Assembly (NCBI GenBank): GCA_019308705.1
Contig: JAFDHW010000094.1
Span: 1,986 to 9,958 of the forward strand
From: Deltaproteobacteria bacterium
GTDB lineage: Bacteria > Desulfobacterota > Desulfobacteria > Desulfobacterales > Desulfatibacillaceae
DNA: 7,973 bases
Direction: 5' to 3'
Shown here: in pieces, positions 1 through 6,080 of the stretch
Numbering within the stretch: the stretch's first letter is position 1
Layout of the letters: the number at the start of each line of letters is the position of its first letter
The notes under the pieces: model-generated
Seen by the model: the letters and a program-made list of their open reading frames with translations, nothing else
What the model was told of the DNA's origin: nothing
The model's database searches: none
Made by a program: the position numbers and the translations under genes

Positions 1-725
1 GGCTCGCCCGCGTACAACCGAGAGGTGATTTCCCGAAAAAGGGGCGGGTTCTCGGGCATGTTGGTGTCCAGGAGAAACACCGGCACGCTGCCCACGTTCA
101 GCTTCCACACGCTGATGAAGATGTTGGAGTCCGGCCCCTCCACGGACACCGTCACCTGCTGGCCGTTTTTGTCCAGCACCCGTGTCACGGGAAGGTGGTA
201 CATGTTGTGGACCGGGTATTCCTCCTGCTGCCACCCATCGTGGTCCAGAAGCTGGCGAAAATAGCCGTGGCGGTACAACAGGCCCACTCCCACCAGGGGG
301 ACCTTCAGGTCGCTTGCCGCCTTCAGGTGGTCTCCGGCCAGTACCCCAAGGCCGCCCGCCACCAGGGGCACGCTCTCGTGGATGCCGAACTCCATGGAGA
401 AATAGGCCACCTTGCCGCCGTCATCTATGCCATCGGCCCGTTGCAGGGGAGCCCCGAGCTCCCGTTCGAATTTCTCCTGGACCCTTTTCTGGTGGGCCAG
501 AAAACTCTCGTCCGTGGCCAGCTCCTCCAGGCGCTTCTGGGAGATCATGGTGGAAAAGGCCAAGGGGTTTTCCCCGGATTTTTCCCAGCTTTCCGGGTCC
601 GCGCGGCGGAACATCTGCTTAGCGTCGTGGTGCCAGGACCACCAGAGGTTGCGGCTTAGGGTTTCGAGAAAAGCCAGGGGTTCGGGAATGGCCGGAAAGA
701 CCTGGAAGAGTTGAACCGTTCCCAT
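1..725 (-). CDS. glgP: Alpha-glucan (glycogen) phosphorylase, GT35, N-terminal 241 residues only (gene runs off the left edge)
   Basis: Glucan phosphorylase cleaves terminal alpha-1,4-linked glucose from glycogen or maltodextrin with inorganic phosphate, giving glucose-1-phosphate; it is cytoplasmic and PLP-dependent. The visible N-terminus has the NLWWSW motif (residues 26-31), typical of the DUF3417 leader of the bacterial/archaeal short-type phosphorylases. It is followed by the conserved core AYFSMEFG (107-114), the glycine-rich GGLGVLAGDHLKAASDL (124-140) and GVGLLYRHGYFRQ (146-158), which form the N-terminal lobe of the active site. The PLP-binding lysine lies in the C-terminal part outside the window. 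Enzymes of this type are usually roughly 700-850 residues, so about a third is seen. The ATG at 723-725 is supported by an AAAGGTGA ribosome-binding site six bases upstream. It lies 186 bp downstream of the debranching enzyme on the same strand, which fits coordinated glycogen breakdown. No frameshift is seen. The family is secure; the preferred chain length of the substrate cannot be read from this part. Confidence 0.95.
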   Translation of the reverse strand, partial: MGTVQLFQVFPAIPEPLAFLETLSRNLWWSWHHDAKQMFRRADPESWEKSGENPLAFSTMISQKRLEELATDESFLAHQKRVQEKFERELGAPLQRADGIDDGGKVAYFSMEFGIHESVPLVAGGLGVLAGDHLKAASDLKVPLVGVGLLYRHGYFRQLLDHDGWQQEEYPVHNMYHLPVTRVLDKNGQQVTVSVEGPDSNIFISVWKLNVGSVPVFLLDTNMPENPPLFREITSRLYAGE

Positions 726-740
726 GCAAGGTCACCTTTC
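726..740 (-). promoter_or_regulatory. Ribosome-binding site of glgP
   Basis: Read on the minus strand, AAAGGTGA is followed by a six-base spacer (CCTTGC) and then the ATG at 725. This is a good Shine-Dalgarno match at normal spacing and supports this start over any internal one. Confidence 0.7.
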
Positions 741-911
741 GCGGAAAAAGAAATTTTCGTCCAGCCGTTTTTTTCGGGGTGTTCATCGGGCGGCCTGCGG
801 CTCGTCGGGACTCTTTTCGTACTGGCGGGCGGCGGCCGGCCTCTGGAAGAAATTCAAGGTTCCCTTTATTTGCCCCGGCATGCAAGAGAAAATCGGATGC
901 TTACACAAAGC
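726..911. other. Intergenic gap between debranching enzyme and glgP; nothing firm found
   Basis: These 186 bp separate two same-strand genes. On the minus strand I find no GC-rich hairpin followed by a T-run after the debranching stop codon, and no well-spaced -35/-10 pair before glgP. Cotranscription of the two genes is therefore possible but unproven. A short minus-strand frame (619-885) crosses the glgP start in another register and looks like chance. Confidence 0.5.
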
Positions 912-3900
912 TCACGGCGGCCTGGTGGACCAGGGTGAATTTTTCGCCCCCTTTTTGGACGAAAGGAGCAAAAGGACCCGGAAAAATTCGCTGGCCGCCC
1001 ATGCCTGGGCGTCACACCCTCGGGGCGCGTGGGGGGCGTTTCCATCCACGATTTCCGGCAGGTGCCCGGCGGCCCCCTGGTTGAGCAGCACGGTGGCCGA
1101 GCCAAGCCACGCCCTCGCCGTTGCCTCGCCCCCCTTGCCGTAGGCCAGCGCCCAGGCCTCGGCATAGGAGGGAAAGAGCCAGGTCCAGGCCGTGCCGTTG
1201 TGGTAGGCGGGCTTGCGCCGCGTGTCCTCGTCGCCCTGGTAGGTTCCCCAGTAGGGATTCAGCGGGTCGTTTAAGACCACCCCGTCGCGCTCCACGACAA
1301 GGGGCACGGACACCGGCCGGTCGGCCAGGCTGCGGATGGCCCCCGGCACCAGGAGCTGTTCGCACGCCGCCAAAATGCTCCGGGCCCGGTTCCTGTCCCG
1401 GACCGCGCCCAGGGTCACGGCAAGAAGCTGGTTGGGCCGAAGCGCGTCGTCCGGCCTTGCCTGGCGCGCGCCTGTTCCTGGCGAGGCGAGCAGGCAGTCG
1501 GAAAGATACCCTTGCTTCAGCGGATACAGCTCCTCCACGGCCTGGCGCACTTTTCGGGCCAGCCCGTCAAAGGGCTCCTTTTTCACGTGGTTTGCCAGGA
1601 ACACGAGCCCTGCGTGCCACAGGGCCTGGATTTCCACGGGATACCCCTCCCGTGGCGTGGCCGCCGGGTAATTGGTGTCCATCCAGGTGAAATGGGCCGG
1701 GCTGAACAACAGGCCCGTTTCCGGGTCCATGGCCACCCCGTTGCTCGCACAGTCCATGATGGAGCGCACCAGGGATTCCGCCACCTGCCCCATGGTGCGG
1801 CCGCCGCAGTCCTCGGCCAGAACATCCGCGTTCCCTTCCTTCTGCACCAGGTCCGACAGGGCCACCAAAAACCACAGGGGCGCGTCCGAGGTGTCCCTAT
1901 CCCCGGCGTCGTTTCCCCGGATCATGTTGGGCAGGGTGCCGCGGTCCTCGAACCGGGCGAAGTTCTTGAGGATTTCCTGCGATTCCCTGGTGCGGCCCGC
2001 AGCGATATACCCCCGCAGGAAGATGAGCGAGTCCCGGCCCCAGTCCAGGAACCAGGGATAGCCCGCGATCACGGTTCTGCCCTTGCCACGGCGGACCACG
2101 TAATGGTCCATGGCGGAACGCAGGGCGTCCTTTAAGGGAATGTCTTCCCGGCCCAGGGAGGCGGATTTGGCCGGGGAGGCGAAGGAGGGCTTTTCCTGCT
2201 CCAGCCCGCAGGTGAGCATGGCCTTTTTTCCGCCGAACAGCTCCGTGGAAAACCACCCCGGCGAGAAGAGGTCGGAATCCGGGTCCATGCCCCGTTCCGC
2301 CTCCAGGGGGCGGTGCACCATGTAGGTCCACAGGGGCTCCTGGTTGAACGCGCCTGGGACCAGGCGCACGGACAGGGTTTGTCCGCTTTGCAGGGCAAAG
2401 GAGAATCCGCCGGGCTTTGCGGAAATGGCCCTGGGAAAGGCCTCCTCCGGGCCGGTGAAGGCCTTGGTGGTCTCGTGGAAGCTCCGGTCTTCCACATCGG
2501 GCCGCAGGATCAGGGTCACGGGCTGGGCGTCGGCAAGCACGTCCTTCCGGCCCCGGCGGGCCTGGCGGGAGAACTCCAGGACCACGGCGTTCCTTTCCGG
2601 CACCATGCGCGCGCAGACCTCCACCAGCACGTGCTGGCGCTGGAACGTGGGCACGGCGAACAGCCACCGGGCCGAGGAATCCTCCCCAACGGCAAAAGAC
2701 TCCAGGCAGCTCTGGTTGAACTCCCGGGAATAGCCCTGGAACACCACCCATGCCCGGCACCGGGAAAACAGCACCCGCCGGTCCTCGGGGTACAGGGAGC
2801 TCAAATTGGCTGCCAGAAGGGCGTCGTACTTGGAGGCCAGTTCCCCGAACCGCGCATGGGCGCGCATCATGCCGCCCCGGCCGTTGGTGCCGAGGGCCAG
2901 CAGGGGCCGGGAAAGAGCCTGGTCGCGGTCAAAGCTGACCTTGGCCCGGGCGTTTTCCGGGTCTGAGAGCAAAAGCAGCTTGGCGGCGCGGGTGGAGCCG
3001 CCGCCGTTTTCATACACGGTGAGAACCAGGTCCAGGACCTCGTGCTCCCGCGGCGGCTCCGGCGGAGAAACCAGGGCGAACCAGCCGCCCGCGTCCGTTT
3101 CCAGGGCCTCGGCTGCGGCCAGGGTCTCTACGCCCCTCACCAGCCGGGCGCGGAAGGGAAGGGGGCTTCGGATCAAAAGAAAGTGTCCCGGAGGGAGCAT
3201 GACCACGCGGTTTTCGTCTCTTGGCCAGGTGAAGGCGGCGGCCAGGGGCTCCTCGGTGTTCTTGTTCAAGAACCGGCAAAACTCCAGGGGGTCCTGCTTC
3301 AAGGCGTGCGCCAGCTGGTCCGGGTCCAACCCGGCCAGGTCGCAGGAGGGCTCGGTGCGCATCCACGCGCCCAGGGCCATGGCCCTAAGGGCCTGCCAGC
3401 GAACCCGGCCAAAGCCCGCCGGACCGGACGGCGTGCTTTCCAGGGCTTCCAGGTCCTCCTTGTCCGGGGTCAGGCACACGGCCTGGCCCGGGCCAAGGCG
3501 CACAGACCACGCGGAGGGGCTTCTGGAAACCTCCTTTTCGTTGCCGGAAACCAGGTCGTACAAGGGCGCGTGGGGCAGCCTGGCCAGCGACGGGCTCCAA
3601 GAGGCGTCCACCTCGTGCTCGTGGTCCAGGTTCACGGCGACCAGAAGCTTTTTGCCGGATTTTGCGTGGTTCCGGAAAAGGACCACCTGGTTGCCCGGGC
3701 CCTTGTGCACCAGGGACAGGTGCGTTCCCGGGTGAAAAGCGTGGTGGAAGGCCAGGATGCGGCAAAGACGGTTGATGAACCCCACCATGTTGGGCTCGGC
3801 GCCCCAGTTCAGGGAATTGGCTTCATGCACCTGGATCTTTTCCGTGGCGAACCACTCCACGCCGTTGGAGAACCCGAACGCGCCGCACGGGGAGAACAGG

Positions 3901-5213
3901 GCGCAAAGGGCCGTGCGCATGGACGCCCAGGTAGGGGAAACCGCGGCCAGGCGGTTGTTGTCGTGGGTCTCGGAAAAGTGGAAGAACAGCCCGTCCGACT
4001 CATTGATGGGGTGCACGGTGGGCAGGTAGTGTTGGATCTGGGACCGGTCGTAGTTCTGGAAAAGCTCGGAATACGCGCCGTCGAAGGACGAAAGGTTCAG
4101 GATGTCCCGCGAGGTGGAAAGCTTGCCGCCCAGACCCTCCAGGAAGAACACGGTCTCCGGGAACTCCCTGCGCACCCGGGCGGTGATGTACGTCCAGGCC
4201 GGGACCGGCACCATGTACCCCGCGTCGCACCGGAACCCGTCCACGCCCCTGCGGCACCAGGTGAGGAACACCCCGGCCATGTACTCCCACAGGCGGCGGT
4301 GGGAATAGTCCAGCTGGGTCAGGTCCTCCCAGACGACACCCCAGGCCCCGGGGGACACGATGCGGCCTTCTTCATCGCGCTTTAGCCACTCCGGGTGGGT
4401 CTCGTGGATGCGGGCGGCCCAGCCCGTGTGGTTCACGGCCATGTCCAGGTACAGGAGGCCCTGCCGGGCGTGGACCGCGTCCACCAGCTCCAGGAACTGG
4501 TCCAGCGGCGTGGCCGCGGGGTCGAAGACGGCCAGGGCCGGGTCCACGGAAAAGAAGGACAACGACGCGTAGGGGCTGCCGAACCGGCCCATGCGCGCAT
4601 GCACCGTGGGCGTGGGATGGATGGGCAGAAGCTGGATCACCCGGCAGCCCAGTTCGTGGATGATGAAGTCCAAATGCCCGATGAAGTCCCGGAACGTGCC
4701 CGACGGTGGGATGGCGGTCCAGCCTTCGTCGTCCAAGGCTTGCGGGCAGCCCGCCTTGTCCGGCGGAAGTTGTCCGTTGCCGTCCTTGTTGTTGCCGAAC
4801 TGGCGCACGAATGCGCAGTACATGGTGTTGGCCGCGCACATGCGCGCGGGCTTCACGTTGAGCACCGTGTTGTCGCCCGGCGGCCAAAGGGGGGTCCGTT
4901 TGCCCTGGGGCAGGAAAAAAGCCTTGGCCTCCAGGTGGGCCGGCTCGGTGAGCGGCAACACGATCTCGAACACGCCCTCGGTGATCCTGCGCATGGGCAG
5001 GTCGCGCCAGTCCGTGGCCAGGGGAGGGCGGTCCGCCTCGGTCTGCGCGATGATCTCGGCCGCGCGCATCCTGGCGTTTCCCACGTTGGTGCGCAGCCAG
5101 GCCTTTCCCGGCTGGGGGGAGGGCAGCCGCAGGCGGAAGGTAACCGTGTCGCCGGAAAAGAACAGCAGTCTTTTTCCGGGCATGGGCTCCTGGACAAGGT
5201 CCGGGGATATCAT
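912..5213 (-). CDS. Bifunctional glycogen debranching enzyme: GH13 alpha-amylase-type domain fused to GH133 amylo-alpha-1,6-glucosidase (1433 aa)
   Basis: Residues 18-125 look like an N-terminal beta-sandwich. Residues about 130-520 form a GH13 barrel with all four signature regions: LDMAVNHTG (256-264), GVDGFRCDAG with likely nucleophile D330, ETVFFLEGLGG with likely acid/base E359, and SETHDNNR with D418. Residues about 760-1010 resemble the GDE_N domain of bacterial/archaeal debranching enzymes (MDPDSDLFSPGWF, 976-988). Residues about 1020-1420 are GDE_C (GH133): YPWFLDWGRD (1052-1061), TPREGYPVEIQALW (1186-1199), LRPNQ (1258-1262), YHNGTAWTWL (1337-1346) and LPEIVDG (1385-1391) before RGCDAQAW. 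By family comparison D1061 and E1387 are the likely glucosidase catalytic residues. Single-domain bacterial debranchers are about 650-720 aa, so this is a fusion of about double length, comparable in layout to eukaryotic glycogen debranching enzyme (AGL/Gdb1). No signal peptide is seen; it is probably cytoplasmic. The GH133 role is well supported. Whether the GH13 half is a 4-alpha-glucanotransferase or a hydrolase is inference. The start is somewhat uncertain (see the entry for its ribosome-binding site). Confidence 0.95.
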   Translation of the reverse strand: MISPDLVQEPMPGKRLLFFSGDTVTFRLRLPSPQPGKAWLRTNVGNARMRAAEIIAQTEADRPPLATDWRDLPMRRITEGVFEIVLPLTEPAHLEAKAFFLPQGKRTPLWPPGDNTVLNVKPARMCAANTMYCAFVRQFGNNKDGNGQLPPDKAGCPQALDDEGWTAIPPSGTFRDFIGHLDFIIHELGCRVIQLLPIHPTPTVHARMGRFGSPYASLSFFSVDPALAVFDPAATPLDQFLELVDAVHARQGLLYLDMAVNHTGWAARIHETHPEWLKRDEEGRIVSPGAWGVVWEDLTQLDYSHRRLWEYMAGVFLTWCRRGVDGFRCDAGYMVPVPAWTYITARVRREFPETVFFLEGLGGKLSTSRDILNLSSFDGAYSELFQNYDRSQIQHYLPTVHPINESDGLFFHFSETHDNNRLAAVSPTWASMRTALCALFSPCGAFGFSNGVEWFATEKIQVHEANSLNWGAEPNMVGFINRLCRILAFHHAFHPGTHLSLVHKGPGNQVVLFRNHAKSGKKLLVAVNLDHEHEVDASWSPSLARLPHAPLYDLVSGNEKEVSRSPSAWSVRLGPGQAVCLTPDKEDLEALESTPSGPAGFGRVRWQALRAMALGAWMRTEPSCDLAGLDPDQLAHALKQDPLEFCRFLNKNTEEPLAAAFTWPRDENRVVMLPPGHFLLIRSPLPFRARLVRGVETLAAAEALETDAGGWFALVSPPEPPREHEVLDLVLTVYENGGGSTRAAKLLLLSDPENARAKVSFDRDQALSRPLLALGTNGRGGMMRAHARFGELASKYDALLAANLSSLYPEDRRVLFSRCRAWVVFQGYSREFNQSCLESFAVGEDSSARWLFAVPTFQRQHVLVEVCARMVPERNAVVLEFSRQARRGRKDVLADAQPVTLILRPDVEDRSFHETTKAFTGPEEAFPRAISAKPGGFSFALQSGQTLSVRLVPGAFNQEPLWTYMVHRPLEAERGMDPDSDLFSPGWFSTELFGGKKAMLTCGLEQEKPSFASPAKSASLGREDIPLKDALRSAMDHYVVRRGKGRTVIAGYPWFLDWGRDSLIFLRGYIAAGRTRESQEILKNFARFEDRGTLPNMIRGNDAGDRDTSDAPLWFLVALSDLVQKEGNADVLAEDCGGRTMGQVAESLVRSIMDCASNGVAMDPETGLLFSPAHFTWMDTNYPAATPREGYPVEIQALWHAGLVFLANHVKKEPFDGLARKVRQAVEELYPLKQGYLSDCLLASPGTGARQARPDDALRPNQLLAVTLGAVRDRNRARSILAACEQLLVPGAIRSLADRPVSVPLVVERDGVVLNDPLNPYWGTYQGDEDTRRKPAYHNGTAWTWLFPSYAEAWALAYGKGGEATARAWLGSATVLLNQGAAGHLPEIVDGNAPHAPRGCDAQAWAASEFFRVLLLLSSKKGAKNSPWSTRPP

Positions 5214-5220
5214 GGCCTCC
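5214..5220 (-). promoter_or_regulatory. Close-set ribosome-binding site of the debranching enzyme
   Basis: On the minus strand GGAGG (5216-5220) stands only two bases before the ATG at 5213, which is shorter than usual. The next in-frame ATG (Met11) also has a close-set AGGAG three bases upstream. The annotated start is the longest and overlaps an upstream stop codon as ATGA, which could allow coupled translation, but Met11 cannot be excluded. Confidence 0.45.
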
Positions 5221-5225
5221 GTAGC

Positions 5226-5252
5226 AAACCGCCCGGCCTTGCGGCGGGTTTT
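5226..5252 (-). other. GC-rich hairpin in the leader of the debranching gene, next to the ribosome-binding site
   Basis: CCGCC (5229-5233) pairs with GGCGG (5243-5247) around a nine-base loop, and flanking AAA/TTT can extend the stem past a one-base bulge. It ends about six bases from the GGAGG of the debranching gene, so if transcribed it could affect ribosome access. The minus-strand T-run is only three bases, so it is a poor terminator. Confidence 0.3.
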
Positions 5253-5263
5253 GAGGGTTGTGC

Positions 5264-5306
5264 GCGGGCCGGGGGGAACGGTACAACACCAGGGCCGGCC
5301 GCCCGC
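5264..5306 (-). other. Second GC-rich imperfect stem in the debranching leader
   Basis: GGCCGG (5267-5272) and CCGGCC (5295-5300) form a perfect six-base stem. An alternative pairing joins GCGGG (5264-5268) to CCCGC (5302-5306) with CCGG/CCGG inside and a three-base bulge. The loop is 22 bases. In a GC-rich genome such pairings arise readily by chance. Confidence 0.2.
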
Positions 5307-5342
5307 CGAAAAAGGTCTTGATTCCGTTTTGTAAGGGCTTTT

Positions 5343-5359
5343 GGGTTTTCAGTAAACCC
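5343..5359. other. Perfect 6-bp hairpin with 5-base loop
   Basis: GGGTTT (5343-5348) and AAACCC (5354-5359) are exact complements around a five-base loop. On the plus strand the stem is followed by CTTTTC, but no plus-strand gene lies upstream that would need a terminator. On the minus strand it would lie near the 5' end of the debranching transcript. Confidence 0.3.
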
Positions 5360-5395
5360 CTTTTCATCCGGATTATTCATGAGAAATTTCGCCCG

Positions 5396-5441
5396 CAACG
5401 AAACGATATGTTCCCTCGTTCCTCTGCCCTTGCCAACGAAA
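5396..5441 (+). repeat. Short direct repeat CAACGAAA within the inverted-repeat element
   Basis: CAACGAAA occurs at 5396-5403 and again at 5434-5441, 38 bases apart, both between the arms of the inverted repeat. Eight bases is short enough for chance, but the placement in the divergent promoter region makes a protein-binding role possible. Confidence 0.3.
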
Positions 5442-5460
5442 ATCAGACTTCGTGAATAAT
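5430..5460 (+). promoter_or_regulatory. Weak candidate promoter of the reductase gene
   Basis: TTGCCA (5430-5435) could serve as a -35 and AATAAT (5455-5460) as a -10 with five of six consensus matches, but the 19-base spacer is long. Transcription would start near 5467, giving a leader of about 14 bases that still contains the GGAGG. The -10 overlaps the right arm of the inverted repeat, so a protein bound there would block it. Confidence 0.3.
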
Positions 5461-5471
5461 CCGGGTTTCGT

Positions 5472-5476
5472 GGAGG
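5472..5476 (+). promoter_or_regulatory. Ribosome-binding site of the reductase
   Basis: GGAGG ends four bases before the ATG at 5481. It is a full-strength Shine-Dalgarno core and fixes this start. Confidence 0.7.
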
Positions 5477-5480
5477 ACTC

Positions 5481-6071
5481 ATGCCGGATCTCGTGGCCAT
5501 ATACGGAAGTCCGCGCAAGGACGGCAACACGTCCACGCTCCTGAAACACACGGTGGATGGGGCAAAAACGGAAGGGGCCAAGGTCCGGGAGTTCGTGCTC
5601 CGGGACATGAAACTCTCTCCCTGCCTGGAGATCTACGGGTGCAAAAAGGACGGGCGGTGCGTGATCAAGGACGATTTCCAACAGATCGCGGACGCCGTCC
5701 TGGCCTCCCGTGCCGTCATCCTGGCCTCGCCCATCTTCTTCTACACGGTTTCCGCGCACACCAAGATCTTCATGGACCGGTGCCAGAGCCTGTGGGTGAA
5801 AAAGTACTGGCTGGATGAGGCGGCAAAAAGGGAGCCCCGGCGCGTGGGGCTTTTCATCAGCGCGGGGGCCACCCGGGGAAAGAAGCTGTTCGACGGCGCC
5901 CTTTTGTCCGTTCGTTACCTGTTCGACGTGCTGGAGGCCGAGCCCTTGGAACCGCTTCTATACCGCGGCCTGGACGAGAAGGGCGCGGTGCTGGAGCACC
6001 CGGAATACCTGGAGCAGGCCAAACGGGCAGGGGCTGGGCTGGCGCGCGCCGTTCGGGAGAGGTGGGGTTGA
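5481..6071 (+). CDS. Flavodoxin-fold NAD(P)H-dependent FMN reductase / iron-sulfur-flavoprotein-like oxidoreductase (196 aa)
   Basis: The protein opens with a beta strand and the FMN-phosphate loop GSPRKDGNTSTLL (residues 9-21), the hallmark of the NADPH-dependent FMN reductase family. The cysteine-bearing loop C48-x5-C54-x5-C60 followed by VIKDD (61-65) matches the flavodoxin-fold group that includes iron-sulfur flavoproteins. ASPIFFYTVSAHTKIFMDR (82-100) is the conserved FMN-isoalloxazine and dimer region. The usual cluster motif has four cysteines in C-x2-C-x2-C-x5-C spacing; here the second is Ile51, so a [4Fe-4S] cluster is doubtful. It is a cytoplasmic protein expected to reduce flavin, quinone or other acceptors with NAD(P)H; the true substrate is unknown. 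The start is backed by GGAGG (5472-5476) four bases upstream. It is divergent from the debrancher and convergent with the sugar phosphorylase, and has no evident link to glucan metabolism. Confidence 0.9.
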   Translation: MPDLVAIYGSPRKDGNTSTLLKHTVDGAKTEGAKVREFVLRDMKLSPCLEIYGCKKDGRCVIKDDFQQIADAVLASRAVILASPIFFYTVSAHTKIFMDRCQSLWVKKYWLDEAAKREPRRVGLFISAGATRGKKLFDGALLSVRYLFDVLEAEPLEPLLYRGLDEKGAVLEHPEYLEQAKRAGAGLARAVRERWG

Positions 6072-6080
6072 AGCAACGCA

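Larger units (their letters stand above)
5210..5380 (-). other. Possible 56-codon upstream ORF ending in an ATGA overlap with the debranching start
   Basis: This minus-strand frame starts at an ATG inside the left arm of the inverted repeat (MNNPDEKGFTENPK...) and ends with a TGA that overlaps the debranching ATG by the classical ATGA arrangement. The first 26 residues are mixed and polar, while the rest is rich in Pro, Arg and Ala, as expected of random reading of GC-rich DNA. There is no convincing ribosome-binding site ahead of its ATG, and the frame is open further upstream into the reductase gene. I do not recognise the peptide. It may be a leader peptide giving translational coupling, or chance. 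Confidence 0.2.
5368..5464. repeat. 15-bp inverted repeat (14/15) bracketing 67 bp in the divergent promoter region
   Basis: The left arm CCGGATTATTCATGA (5368-5382) is the reverse complement of the right arm TCGTGAATAATCCGG (5450-5464) with one mismatch. The arms are AT-rich in their core, unlike the surrounding GC-rich sequence. Each arm holds an AATAAT that faces outward toward its own gene: the debranching enzyme to the left and the reductase to the right. This suits paired operators for one regulator or mirrored -10 elements. The 97-bp span could also be a small MITE-like element, but I see no flanking target-site duplication. Confidence 0.6.

Noticed and set aside
619..885. An 88-codon minus-strand frame overlapping the glgP start
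   Set aside because: It overlaps glgP out of frame, has no motif, and glgP has its own good ribosome-binding site at the accepted start.
3042..4385. A 447-codon plus-strand open frame antisense to the debranching gene
   Set aside because: It lies wholly within a gene with clear GH13 and GH133 motifs. Its translation is Gly/Val/Gln/Arg-rich with no recognisable domain, as expected of an antisense frame in GC-rich DNA.
4395..5321. A 308-codon plus-strand open frame opposite the debranching N-terminus
   Set aside because: Low-complexity basic composition, no motif, no ribosome-binding site; it shadows the GH13 coding sequence.
5343..5366. Hairpin followed by CTTTT on the plus strand as a terminator
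   Set aside because: No plus-strand gene lies upstream to be terminated and the T-run is only four bases; it is kept only as a hairpin.
4372..5367. A 331-codon minus-strand frame starting MKRGLLKTQK upstream of the debranching gene
   Set aside because: Most of it is the debranching gene read in another register. The composition turns His/Pro/Gly/Arg-rich once inside that gene, and no domain is visible.
6041..6050. Perfect palindrome GGCGCGCGCC near the reductase 3' end
   Set aside because: It lies within coding sequence, has no loop and no T-run, and such GC palindromes are frequent in GC-rich DNA.
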